Origin: Neofusicoccum parvum
Taxonomy: Eukaryota; Ascomycota; Dothideomycetes; Botryosphaeriales; Botryosphaeriaceae
Length of the DNA stretch: 64,000 nt
Assembly: GCA_020912385.1 (NCBI GenBank)
Contig: CP087216.1
Span: forward strand, 1,054,001 to 1,118,000
Direction: 5' to 3'
Under the pieces are notes generated by a model. The model was not told the DNA's origin, searched no databases, and saw nothing but the letters and a program-made list of their open reading frames with translations. A program made the position numbers and the translations under genes. This document shows, piece after piece, positions 34,185 through 44,726 of the stretch (the first letter of the stretch is position 1; each line of letters opens with the position of its first letter).

Positions 34185-35112
34185 TCAAAGCAACCAACCG
34201 ACGCCCACACCAAGCACACCCAGCAACCCACCGACATTGACGACATTGCCCGCCGCGGCTCCCGCCGACTGCGACGCATTAGCGCTACCCGTCGAACTCG
34301 CACCACTCGCGCCGCTCTCCGCAGCGCTCACGCTCGCACTGGCGCTCCCACTGGCACTACTCGCAGAGGCCGATGCCGAGGCAGAGGCAGAGGCAGAACC
34401 ACTCACACTAGCGCTCGCGCCGGCGCCGCTCGCTCCCGTGGTCGCCGACGACGCCGTCGTCGTCCCCGTCGCCTCGGTCCCGCTCAGCGTCCCGGACACG
34501 ACGTTCCCGCCGCTAGGCGCGCTGCCGGTGGTGTTCGGCCCCAGCACGCCGGACGTCGTGGTCGCGGTCGTCGAGGAGGCGCTGCCGCCGACGCCGCCCG
34601 TGTGCACGCTGCCGGTGGCGATGGGCGTCGTGAAGGACGTGTCTGCCGTGTAGGACTCGAACGTCGTCTCCTCGTTCGGCGACGGCGGCGTGAAGGTGCT
34701 GGGGTCGACGGTCTGGATGCGGTCGTCGTCGCTGTCGCTGTCGCCCGGGTCGACGAGCGGCGGCTGGGGCGGCGGGTTGGGGCCGCGGCGGTGGCGGTTG
34801 TTGAGGAGGGGCGGTAGGGGTTTGGGGGGCTGGGGTGGGTGGGTTAGCGGGTGGGATTTTGGTGGTGAGTGGATTGGGTGATGGTGGATCTGGTGATGAG
34901 GGTGGGAGTGATTGCGAAAGTGATGGCGACACAATTGATGGACTCGCGGTGGTTCGATGCAATTGCTTTGCGATGGAGAGTGAAGGGCCGGGTGCGACTC
35001 GCAAACTTACACCGCGCTGGTGGTTCAAGTCTTCCTGCTCAAGGCCCGCAGTCGAAGCGACAAGGGCAAAGAGCAGGAAAGCAGCAAGCAAACGGCGGGT
35101 TGTCGACGACAT
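34185..35112 (-). CDS. Ala/Ser/Gly-rich secreted protein, probably GPI-anchored
   Basis: Two exons: 35112-35011 and 34829-34185; a 181-bp intron; 248 residues. A signal peptide is clear, MSSTTRRLLAAFLLFALVAS followed by TAG. After the splice come a basic/Pro-rich part (PPKPLPPLLNNRHRRG), an acidic DSDSDDDRIQTVD segment, FTPPSPNEETTFES, and then a long Thr/Ser/Gly/Ala region with SASASASASASAS alternation. The end, GNVVNVGGLLGVLGVGVGWL, is a hydrophobic GPI-type tail. No catalytic domain is seen. It is likely a cell-surface glycoprotein. The Ala-Ser tract is coded by a GAGGCA-like hexamer repeat (on the plus strand), prone to length change. Confidence 0.82.
34378..34396. repeat. GAGGCA hexamer repeat
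   Basis: Three tandem GAGGCA units plus part of a fourth, encoding the Ser-Ala alternation of the GPI-type protein on the minus strand. Confidence 0.7.
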
Positions 35113-35751
35113 GTTGGCACGGTAAATGAGAATGCTCGCTGGACAAAGGAAGCAGATGTTTGTTTCTTAAGACGCGCACCACGCCGAGCACAGGGCTTAA
35201 ATGGAGCGGCAGCCGATAGCTTCGATGAAACGGCGCAGGGACAGGCCCGGCGGTCGTGTGCGGAGAACGGCTGAGCTTGTTCGACACAAGCACACAAGCG
35301 TGCGGAGAAGCCGGATCCACCGACGTCATGCGCGCAAGGGACCCGGCGCGCTTGATCGACGCGGTCCGTCGCTGGCGTCTGCAGGTCCGCAGGCTTCAAT
35401 GGCATTGTACACGTAAGGCGTCGGGCCCTGCTGTCCTTCGCCATCCACACGTGCCGGAACGACGTGGTCGCGCCTCGAACATGCCAGTCGGCACCTTTCT
35501 TTCTGACCGTCTGCTGCCTGCATTGTCCGTCGATGCGTTCAACGCGCCAAGCTGTTCACACATTCTTCCCTCAAAGAACCCCCGCCAAGTCACCAGTCCT
35601 CTCCGCAAATGGCCGTCCTTCTCGAACAAAGGCGCCTGTCGGGACAGGACAAATACCAACCCGTCAGGTTACCACTCTCTAACACAACCCAACCCGCCCC
35701 CGCCAACCTGGAACTTCTCCTCTTCCCGCCAACGCACTGATTCCGCCAGCC
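35113..35751. other. Divergent promoter region, GPI-type protein / coiled-coil protein
   Basis: 639 bp between two ATGs. Accidental frames only; no TATA box stands out. Confidence 0.5.
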
Positions 35752-36300
35752 ATGGGATTCTGGGCCGATTTCATCGAGGCGCCGTGGACCAAGGAGATCC
35801 GTCTCCTGACGACCAAGGTCCAGCAGTTGGAGAACCTCAACCAGATTTACGCGGACATGAACAAAAAGCTCACCAGTGACCTTAATAAGACGAGGACCGA
35901 TCTGCGCCAGTCGGAGCAGTCGGAGGTGACGCTGCGGAGCTTAAAGGGTTTGATCGAGGTAGCTCTCTCTCTCTCTTTCTCGCTCTCGCTTCGTTTGGAG
36001 TGCTGACCATGATGCTGGTGATGTGTAGGCAGAACTCGACGCGAAGGACCGTCTGCTCGCGCTGGTGGAAAAGGGGTTGGGGACGGATGTGGAGGAGAAG
36101 GTGAGTGAGAGCTCACTCGAGTGGATGTGTAAAATGAATGTGCCCTTTCTAATCACATGCTCGAACAGGTCCAGGGTGAGATAGACGAGCTGTTGGAGGA
36201 GCGGGCACAGGCGCAGAGCCTGGGGAGGAAGCACCAGCTGTCGCAGATTGAGAACACTCCACCGCTGTCGAAGCGACGGAAGATGGCAAAGCGTGCGTGA
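35752..36300 (+). CDS. Small coiled-coil protein, 136 aa, unknown function
   Basis: Three exons: 35752-35958, 36029-36100, 36169-36300; introns of 70 and 68 bp, the first beginning inside a CT-dinucleotide run. The protein starts MGFWADFIEAPWTKEIRLLT and is predicted to be one long coiled coil (about residues 15-112; TTKVQQLENLNQIYADMNKK, LRSLKGLIEAELDAKDRLLA, DELLEERAQAQSL). It ends with a basic PPLSKRRKMAKRA, a good nuclear localisation signal. I do not recognise the family. Splices keep frame and heptad pattern across all three exons, which supports the model. A structural subunit of a nuclear complex is a reasonable guess, nothing more. Confidence 0.78.
35962..35990. repeat. CT-rich dinucleotide tract in intron
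   Basis: CTCTCTCTCTCTCTTTCTCG-type tract just after the 5' splice site of the coiled-coil gene; probably neutral. Confidence 0.7.
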
Positions 36301-36848
36301 GCGGGATGAGGATACCTGCCGGACGCAATTCTTCTGTACTGTTGGCGATTAAGAGTAAGGGACTTCTAATAAGCATTGTCAAGACCATTCGAACCACAGC
36401 TGCAGTGATTACTACCAGATTATGTGTCTTGATTCAATCTATCTTCAACGCTGATTGAGCGCCTCCCGTAGAGGCAGCATCCAATTGAATTACTCACCCC
36501 TTTTCCCACTTCGATGATCTCCAGGGAACTTCAACCACTAAATTCACTTGACTTCTCGATGTTCCGCTCGCTGAATTCCACCAACCCGTGTGTATGCAAA
36601 GGCCTCCGTCCATATATTAGCAAGCATACCCCTGGTTACCCATAACTTTTTGACCGCCGCTCAGAATCAAACCCGACCCACCCACTCCACCAACGCCTCC
36701 GCCCAAAGCCTACTAAGGTATCCGTAAGTAGCAAGGTATATAGGGACGCCAAATCCAAAGCAAAGAAGCAAGAAATCAAGCAAAATGTCCGAGTAAATAC
36801 CCATCGCAGATTTTCTATGCCCCGTCAGCCGGTGAGCAGGCAGGGACC
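36301..36848. other. Convergent intergenic region
   Basis: 548 bp between two stops; nothing recognised. Confidence 0.5.
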
Positions 36849-39320
36849 TCACGATGCCCACCTGCTCCTCCCCATCAGCTCGTTGATGCGTCCCGGACTC
36901 GTGGTGCCAGGCTTGAACAGCGTGCCGCCTGGGGTCCTGAAGACCTGCGTCTCGCCATCCGGGTCGCTCTGGATGGCAGGCGTGCGGGAAGTTGCGACAG
37001 CCCTTGTGATCGCGGAGACGTGCTTCGGAGTCAAGCTGGTCGGTGGCGTGAAAGGTGAGGTTGCCGGAGCGGTGACGGGATGCTCGTAGATCTCGCCCTC
37101 TTCGAGGCCATCCGAACTGCCGTCGTAGTTGAGGAAGGCGTCCTGCTTGATGATAGGGCGGCGAGTGGGGCCGCGGTTCTTCTCGTTCTCATCGTCATCG
37201 TCGTCGGTGCTGGTCTCGCTACCCACGTCGACGTCTCCAGCGTCAAAGTGCTCGATTGAGCGGGTGAGTGGCTTTCCCAAGATGGCGGCGGAGTCCTCAG
37301 GGTCCTCGCTGCTCCCAGCGACGTATCTACCGTCCTCCTCCCTCTCCACTCCGGTCGTCGAGGCAAGGTTGGAGGCGGTCGAAGTGGTGGTGCCGGTAGC
37401 GCCGCCGTCCTCCCCAGACTCGCCCTCCTCGCCCTTCCTCTCGACCTCCACCTCGGACTCAGGATGCCCCTCCTCCTCCTCCTCCCCATCCGCCTCCAGC
37501 TCCGGCAATACACCCTCCCTCTCGAACGCAACCCCCACGTTCCTGAAAATCGGACTCCTCAGCCACGCCCGATGCGCCACCACCGCGTCCCTCACGTCCC
37601 TGAACACCACGCCGATCGCGCCGTCCTCGAAGAACGCCGGCGGCTGCTGCAGCAGCCTGCCCGCCTCGCCCACGCCGCCCTCCTCGCCCCTCCCCCTCAG
37701 CGCGTACGGGCAGTTCTCGATCTGGAACCGCAGGTTCGCCGGCACGCGCAGCGCCGCGCCGGGCGCCTCGATCACGAGCGCGCGGCTCGCGCCCGCCGTC
37801 CACACGGCCTCGCCCAGCTCGCGCGGGATGGGCGCGCTGGCCTGCTCGCGCTGCTCCGCCACGACGACGCCGGGCTTGCCGTCACTGCCGCTGCTTCCCG
37901 GCAGCTCGATCGGCACGGCGGCGGTGCTGCGCACGAAGGCGGCGGCGGCGTCGCCGCGGGCGAACTCGAGGGTGACCGAGTGCGTCACGGCGGTGCGGTA
38001 CGGCGAGACGACGGCGGCGACGCGGCGGAGCGGCGAGACGGACAGCAGCGCGAAGCCGGTGATCTGTCGCATGACGGCCGGCAGGCTGGCCGACTCGGGC
38101 AGGTTGCGCAGCTCGACGTGCCGGCGGTTGTGGAGCGGGTCCGAGAAGACGGGCCAGTGCTGGAGGGTGGTGGTGGTGGTCTTCTGGGCGTTGGTGGCTG
38201 AAGAGGAGGGGGAGGAGGAGGGATCGTCGTATAGGGCTTCGGAGAAGCCGGTGTGGCTGATTGAAGGGAGCGTGTGGGGAGGGCCGTGGACGATGGGGCC
38301 GCCGAAGGAGGGGACGTTTGGGCGGTCCAGGTCGGCGTAGCTTGGCAACCTTGAGTTGCCAGCCGGTACGCGAGTGGTGAAGTGCGGAGAGAAGTGGTAG
38401 AGGTGTTGGCGAGAGAACTGCGGAGGGTGTTGGTGGTAATACGGACCTGCCATAGCAGGGGGACGGGCCACAGAGCGCGGAAGCCGCTGCTGGTCCCGTT
38501 CAAACCGGCCGTACCGTATGGGCTCTTGGCTATGCTGGCTGGCGGGGAGATCGTTCACCGCAACAGGAGGACGAAGAGGTTGGGGAGCGTATATCTGGAA
38601 ACACCGGTTAGACCTTGTCAGTTGTAACGACACATGGTCGTATGTGGAACTTGCCTTCGGTCGATGCGGAGTGGGCGACGGCTCAGGGGACGGGATGTTC
38701 TTCACTGCTGCAGGCGCAGTCTTGGAGTTGGGCCCACTAGCACCATCTGAGGTGGGGGCGCCGAAGTACCTCTTGACCTGCGGCTTGACGCCTCCCCTAG
38801 ACAAGATCTCCTTCTGCTTCTCTCCCGGCTGCATCCACTCTGCCAAGGGAATATCCGTGGCAGAATCAGCTAGGCAAGCCCTGTTCTTGGCCTCGTTCCC
38901 CTCTTCGGGCTTCTTCACGCTAGGCGTACACTTCGAAGAAAAAGGAGCCTTTCCATTAACCACCTTTCCAATGTCCTTCGAGATCTCCGTCCCATCAGCA
39001 GAGGTACGGCCGGAACCACCATGAACCAGCCCCTGGGATCTCGCGCGAATCTTGTGAGCTCCATTCCCGCTCCGCTGACTGAACTTCAGCTCGAGCTCGA
39101 GCTCACGGATCCTGTACTCGGCAGCCGCGAGGCGCTGCTGAAGCAAAACCGCTCCGCTATCGACCGGAGCCTGTTTGTGCTGCTGACTCAGAAGTTCAAG
39201 CAGATAGCCATTGGTATACTTGGCACGGGTGTGGGCTTCGCGCTCGGCGTGGAGGTGAGCCTGGAGCTCTCCCATTCGATAAGCGGCGGCGAGGTCGTGA
39301 TTGGCTGGAACCGGGTCCAT
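36849..39320 (-). CDS. Large protein with N-terminal coiled coil and RRM-like segment
   Basis: Open from the ATG at 39320 to the stop at 36849 (823 codons). A probable in-frame GC-AG intron (38654-38595, GCAAGT donor, TCTAAC branch, TTTCCAG end) would remove 20 residues after position 222, giving 803. Residues 18-83 are a coiled coil (LQAHLHAEREAHTRAKY, AAAEYRIRELELELKFSQ). About residues 380-455 resemble an RRM: VELRNLPESASLPAVMRQI as beta1-alpha1, and HSVTLEFARGDAAAAFVRST as beta3-alpha2. A second weaker alpha/beta unit ends in GVVFRDVRDAVVAHRAWL. The rest is acidic or Ser/Pro-rich, including DDDDDENEKNRG. An RNA-binding, possibly cytoplasmic or nuclear regulator is likely; I cannot name it. 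Confidence 0.72.
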   Translation of the reverse strand: MDPVPANHDLAAAYRMGELQAHLHAEREAHTRAKYTNGYLLELLSQQHKQAPVDSGAVLLQQRLAAAEYRIRELELELKFSQRSGNGAHKIRARSQGLVHGGSGRTSADGTEISKDIGKVVNGKAPFSSKCTPSVKKPEEGNEAKNRACLADSATDIPLAEWMQPGEKQKEILSRGGVKPQVKRYFGAPTSDGASGPNSKTAPAAVKNIPSPEPSPTPHRPKASSTYDHVSLQLTRSNRCFQIYAPQPLRPPVAVNDLPASQHSQEPIRYGRFERDQQRLPRSVARPPAMAGPYYHQHPPQFSRQHLYHFSPHFTTRVPAGNSRLPSYADLDRPNVPSFGGPIVHGPPHTLPSISHTGFSEALYDDPSSSPSSSATNAQKTTTTTLQHWPVFSDPLHNRRHVELRNLPESASLPAVMRQITGFALLSVSPLRRVAAVVSPYRTAVTHSVTLEFARGDAAAAFVRSTAAVPIELPGSSGSDGKPGVVVAEQREQASAPIPRELGEAVWTAGASRALVIEAPGAALRVPANLRFQIENCPYALRGRGEEGGVGEAGRLLQQPPAFFEDGAIGVVFRDVRDAVVAHRAWLRSPIFRNVGVAFEREGVLPELEADGEEEEEGHPESEVEVERKGEEGESGEDGGATGTTTSTASNLASTTGVEREEDGRYVAGSSEDPEDSAAILGKPLTRSIEHFDAGDVDVGSETSTDDDDDENEKNRGPTRRPIIKQDAFLNYDGSSDGLEEGEIYEHPVTAPATSPFTPPTSLTPKHVSAITRAVATSRTPAIQSDPDGETQVFRTPGGTLFKPGTTSPGRINELMGRSRWAS

Positions 39321-40451
39321 GGTGAAGCTCTTTGTGAATCTGTCACGGTAGTTATGTGAGCGAAGGTTGCCTGGGCACTACAGTATCAGCGCGGGTGATT
39401 TGATGTGGGCCAGCCTGATCGGATGCTCCTACCGTGTCGTCGGGTGTTTGTCTGGGCAGAGTGCCGGCACTCCGTCACGTCTGGTGGAAATGTTGTGGCC
39501 AACCACATGAAATGACGGGAGTGATTATCAGATACGCTACGGCCGGCTCCAAGACATGAGAGAAGGTCTTACCTGTGGTGGGTATGTGGTGGGCGGCGGT
39601 GGTGGTGTAGTGGAAGAGCTGGACGGCTTATGCGCTTGACATTCAGGTTCCGGGCAGAGTACAAGTGACGCGAATAGGTATCAGCTGGATGGCGGCGGTT
39701 GCCAAGGTCAACAGCACATGCGGCAGGTGCCTTAGAACGGCCCAGCGCTTTGAAGATTCCACATGACTAATTGCACCGGGAACGGTGTTCATCAGTGTGT
39801 CATGATGGTGATGATGGTGGTGGGTGTGGCTGTCTCTGCCCTGCCATGGACAACCGTCTCGGCGTGCGTCAAGTTTGACTATAGTCAAGAACCACCCCAG
39901 TGGTCTTTGTTCAGTGTCCGTATCCATTGCCGGATATGTGAGACCTTCGAAATCTGTGCATGAAACGAAGAGTAGAAATAGCAGCCGGGCCGAGTAAAGG
40001 GGTCTTTCGACTGCGCAGAGGAAGATGGCAGGCGGACATGAATGCAAAGACGAGTCTTGAATATGAACCTCAAACAAGGATGTCTCTGTTGTACGTGCTT
40101 GACAATTTTGTCTTCTGATGCGATTTGTGTCTTAGTGCGGTTGCGAACGTGTCGACCGCTGAACGCTCTGATGTGTGGCTCGTCCCGAAAATGCATTCTG
40201 AAGTTGAAACGTGAGTCCGAAAAATAATCTCGAATCTAAATCGATACGCCGTTTACCAGCAAGTCGCGGGCCAATCGCCAGCATTGTGAAGCGTGATCAC
40301 AGAATCTGAGGAGTCAATATCCACACAACAACCCTATATTTTCCCCAGCCGTTAAAATTTTCTTACAGCACAAGGGCGATCAAAAGATCCCTACACCACC
40401 ATTTCCCACCCACATCCACGACCAGACAGTTCACCCGTCTATCCACCCTTT
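39321..40451. other. Intergenic region
   Basis: About 1.1 kb between the stop of the Zn2Cys6 gene and the start of the RRM-like gene. Contains a GATGGTG-rich patch near 39800-39825. No gene supported. Confidence 0.5.
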
Positions 40452-43072
40452 TCACCCAAAGAACTCCCCCTTGACCAAACACTCCCATGGCTTCCCCGTC
40501 TCCCAAACCCTCTGCACCAATTCCCTCGCCCGCATGACTTGGCTCATCCCGAACCCCTCCACGCATTTAAGCCGCTCCAGTATCGCCTCCCTCTGCTCCG
40601 CGTCCCTGGCGTCGCAGCCCGCCGAGAACATCGGGAAAAGCAGGCACGCGCCCGCGCTGCCGTCCGGCCGTACGCGCTCGAGCGCCGTCAGCGTTTCGCG
40701 GACGCACGTCTGGACCTCCACGTCCTCCGGGGGGCGGCCCAGGACGCGGCGAAGCAGGTGCAGGAGGCCGGCCCAGTGGAAGGCCTCGTTCGTGGCGTAG
40801 ATCTCGGATTCGTCCCAGGAGGCTTCTTTCGATTCGTCCGACGGGCTGGTGGAGCTGCCGCCGCCGTTGTTGTTAGTAGAGCGGTCGCCGTGGGTGCAGC
40901 CTTTGTAGATGACGCCCTCGCAGCTGTTGCGGAGGTCGATGCGGAGCTGCTCGGCGGCGGCGACGACGTCGGCGGGTGGCTGCCAGTCCGAGCGCACGTT
41001 TCCCGCATCGTCGATGCGGAGGGATTCGCACTGCTTGGCGAGCTCGGCGATGCGGGCGAGGCAGCCGACGAAGCGATTGGTGAAGCCCAGCAGGCAGTCG
41101 ATCTGGCTGTCGCGGATCTCGTCTTCGCCCAACGCCAGGTAGCCCGAGTTGAGAGGCGTGTCGTTCTTGCTGCCACTAAGGCTGCCGACGACATCCAGGT
41201 ACGCGAACCAGCGGCTAAGGAAGTAGGCGACCTTGTCCTTGCGGTTGAGAGACTGCAGGCCGCCTCGCGCAATAATCATCTGTCTTGCCAGTTTTAGATG
41301 AGATTGCCACGGAATCGGCACCTCGAACGCGTTTGGTGAAATGATCTCCAACGAGGCAAGCATGATGGCTGTGCAGAGGTTTGAGTCGGATATCTGTTCT
41401 GCGCTCTCAAGAGCACGCCGAAGCTTTGGAAAGACATCCTGCACCCAGACGGCTATGCGGTTCGCAGGTTCGGGGTGGCAAAGCAAACGCGCTCTGTGGC
41501 TGGCGGAGAATGCGAGAAGAAGCCCCAGAAGGTCCTCGTCATGGACCGCCAGCTGCGGGAGAATATTTCGAAAAGGATTCTGCTCGCAGTCATGCGGGAC
41601 GAGTATGCGAGCAGTGTGGTTCAGAAAGTGATGGAAATACAACAGATTCATAGGATTCTCCAGAAGCAGCGACGGCAGCGGCTCAAACGCCTTGGGGATC
41701 TTGATTGGCACGGGCTTTGCGTAGTAGCCGTCGGCCTCAAACGCAATGCTTTTCTGACGACCATGCTGTTCCTCTGCGCCGTCAGATGCAAAGTAGTTCG
41801 GACCGCTGTACGACACTGGAGGGCTGAACAAGGCAATGGCACCGCTGTCATCATTTCGCGGGGTGTCCAGGTCAGGCTGGCCGATATCGTATCCATAGGT
41901 AGTAGTCCCAGAATTGACATCCAAATTGGGATAGTGAGGCGTCCGCTCGCGTGCAGTGGGGGCCGGCTGGCCGTTGTCGATGAGCAGGTCGTTCACAGAT
42001 AGTCGGCGAGGGTCGGGAGAAGGCTGGTACGGCACAGTCAAGGGTCTCGACCCCGATCTCAGATTGCTCTCCTCGGACGCGACGGAGGAACCTGGAGTCA
42101 GCGGCGTTCCTACGAACGAGCTGTAGGGCGTCGCCGGAGCGATTGAATACGGCGACGGAGCGTCTGTTGCTCCGGGCGCAGCATTTGCTGCCTCCGCGCC
42201 GAATGCCTGGCGCGTCGAGCTCGGGAAAGACTGCGCGACGGGCGAATCGTTGGCCGGGCTCAGCCGTATTCGCTTCGTCCGGTGCTCGGCGGGAGCGGTG
42301 ACGGGCGAACTGGCGGGAGGATTCATACGCAGCGGAGGCAGCATGGGAGACGCGGTTCCTGCATCGCCCAGAGGGCTGGCGGCGAAGGGACTCTCCGCCC
42401 TGGACGGTGAGGGGTAGTCGGCGCCCAGACGGCTCTGGACGCTCTGTATCCTGGGATCCACGGGCACAGCTGACAGGCCCCGCGGAGTTGTAGACCCGCC
42501 GAGGCCGCCATACGGGTACTGATAGCCTCCATAGCTCCTGCTCGATATGCCAGCCTGGTCCTGCATTCTTGCCGATGCGCTGATCACGGACGACGCAGCG
42601 GGCGATGGAGCAGCAGCAGGCGCCGCGGTGGCCAGGGCCGAGGTGCTCGAGCGGGAGCGGGCATGGTGGGCGGCGGGCGGGCTGGGAGCGGCGGAGAAGT
42701 GGTCAAAGGTCGGGAACTGGATGGCGCTGGCGGAGAAGGGATTGGGAGGCTGCTGGTCGTCCTGCGGTCTTTTGGCGCGGCCGCCCCAGTTGAGGCGGAT
42801 CGAGTAGTCGCACGTCTCGCCCTGGCGCTCGCAGTTCAAGCACCGGGGCTTCTCTTCGCCGCTGCATCAGCGTCATTATTTGGACTCTCTCGGCGAGGCG
42901 CAGCGGGCGGGGAGGGGCGGTACCATTTAACCTTGCGGGCTTTGCAGGGCCTGGAGAGTCGCGTCAGCATAAATGGCGCGTCGCACTTGGGCGAGGGCGT
43001 AGAGGATCACCAGCAACCGTTGCGGCTTCGCTTCTTCGGCTCGGGCGCGCCGTCCTTCTTAGGGCGCGGCAT
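40452..43072 (-). CDS. Zn2Cys6 transcription factor with Fungal_trans_2-type domain
   Basis: Three exons: 43072-43011, 42950-42924, 42861-40452; introns of 60 and 62 bp; 832 residues. The zinc cluster is assembled only by splicing across a 27-bp middle exon: C20, C23, C30, C37, C40 and C47 in CWPCKARKVKC...PRCLNCERQGETC, preceded by a basic RPKKDGAPEPKKRSRN. This binds two Zn2+ and recognises CGG half-sites. A Ser/Pro-rich linker of about 300 residues follows, then a helical region LLYFHHFLNHTARILVPHDC, ILPQLAVHDEDLLGLLLAFS and WQSHLKLARQMIIARGGL that matches the C-terminal domain of the Uga3/ArgR-like class. A nuclear regulator; targets unknown. An annotation starting at the long exon would lose half the zinc cluster. 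Confidence 0.92.
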
Positions 43073-43731
43073 TGTCGTGCAGCAGCTGCGTCGAGTCGGG
43101 GCAGCGCGGGCGGAGGCGACTCATCAGGGCTCCCCGCCGGCGGGCTCGAGGTCGCGGACAGGTTGCGGGGAGGAGGCTCTGGTCGCATGGGCGCTCGCGG
43201 CCGGCGCAGGGAAAAGGCAGCGGCAGCGGCAGCGGCAGCGGGCGCTGAGCAGTGGGGGCAAGGATAGCGCCCTAGGCCACGGGGCCGCTTGGCGGCAGAG
43301 GCAGGGCGTTGAGCCCGCGCCGGGATGCGATAAGAGCCGGACGCTGTATACAAGGCCCAGCACGCACCGGGCGCGCTCAACAGCTCGAGGCGCTGCTCGC
43401 GCTCTATCGCGGCGGCGGCCACAGGCGCGCGCTGCGGTCTGGCCTGCCCGAAGCAGACGGCTCTGGCGGCAACGGCTTGCCTGTTGCGGCAATGCGCGGG
43501 CCGTACAGGGCAGCTGGTGTCGCAGGCGGGCCGGCGCTGGCTGGAGGACGGAGCTGCGCTGCCGCCGGCCCACGTGCGGACGTGAGCGCGTCGGCCTTTC
43601 AGCCTGTCGCCCGCCGACCTGGCGTCATCGTCGACACGCCGAAATGCTTCAAACCCGCACCGTCCCGCCAGCCTTTCTCCACCGCACTTTCCTGTCTGTC
43701 CTCCGCCTGTCGTTTGCGCGCAAATAACACC
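43073..43731. other. Divergent promoter region, Zn2Cys6 factor / AIG1-like
   Basis: 659 bp, very GC-rich, containing a hexamer repeat at about 43216-43240. No gene. Confidence 0.5.
43216..43240. repeat. GGCAGC hexamer repeat
   Basis: Four tandem GGCAGC units inside the shared upstream region of the Zn2Cys6 gene and the AIG1-like gene. Confidence 0.75.
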
Positions 43732-44726
43732 ATGGCCACCCAGAAAGTCCAGGACTACGCCGTCAAGCAGGGCCAGAAGCTTGCGTCCAGGCATCCGCTG
43801 CAGCGCCTCGACAGCCCATCGCGCGGCGCTTCCGCGCTTCTCCATGTAGGCTGTCACCACCGCCAAAACACATGCCACCATTTCCCTAACACCACACTCT
43901 CTCACAGCTCGTCGGTTGCTGCAGCTTTGCCTACTCCTTCCACTAGTAAGCATTCAACCTACTTTCCACGCCTCGCACCAAACATCCACCGCCTTCCCGG
44001 ACATCCGCGGAACATGCTGCCTCAATGCCTCAGGCGTTCGACAGCGTGAAGCTCCGGGGAAGGAGAGAAGAATTGAAACCCAACAGCCCGACAGCACCAG
44101 CGCTCGCTCTAACATCCCCCCTCTCCAGCCTCATCTTCAACCCCAACCCCATCAACGAAGCCTGGGGCTGGCACCTCCAATTCCTCACCTGCTGCGGCCT
44201 CAGCGTCGCCGCCGCAACCTACGCCGTCGGCCTGCTCTCGGACCTCACGCTCTCGCCGCTCCTCTTCCGCGTCAAGAACCTGCTCGCCCTGACGTCGGCC
44301 CCGCTCGAGTGCTGCATCTCGGTGCTGTACTGGACCATCAAGGCCGTCGACCCGCGCCTGCTGCAGCACCCGGACCTGCCCGCCCTCGAGCCGCTGCCCG
44401 ACGTCGGCTTCCACGCCGCCCCCGCGCTGCTGCTCACCCTCGACCTGCTCTTCTGCTCGCCGCCCTGGACCCTGACCGCCGCCCCCGCCCTCGCCGTCTC
44501 GGGCGTCATCGCCGTCGCCTACTGGGTCTGGGTCGAGGCCTGCTTCGCCCACAACGGCTTCTACCCGTACCCGCTGTTCGGCCAGCTGGACACCACCGGC
44601 CGCGTCGTGCTGTTCGCCGGCGCCGCCGCCATCATGGCTGCGAGCACCTTGGCGCTGAAGGCGGTTTACAACGCCGTGAACGGCGGGAAGGACGGGGGTA
44701 GGTCGGGCGCGGTGAAGGAGTTGTAG
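43732..44726 (+). CDS. FAR-17a/AIG1-like integral membrane hydrolase
   Basis: Three exons: 43732-43845, 43908-43945, 44129-44726; introns of 62 and 183 bp; 249 residues. The start MATQKVQDYAVKQGQKLASR leads to HPLQRLDSPSRGASALLHLV and six or so membrane spans. The family AIG1/ADTRP in animals are threonine hydrolases of fatty-acid esters of hydroxy fatty acids; the catalytic Thr and His equivalents are probably Thr71 in LQFLTCCGL and His146 in VGFHAAP, both in the expected places. Other family marks are LSDLTLSPLLFRVKNLL, SAPLECCISVLYW and FYPYPLF. Probably ER or plasma membrane. Its fungal substrate is not known. Paired head-to-head with the Zn2Cys6 gene. Confidence 0.9.
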
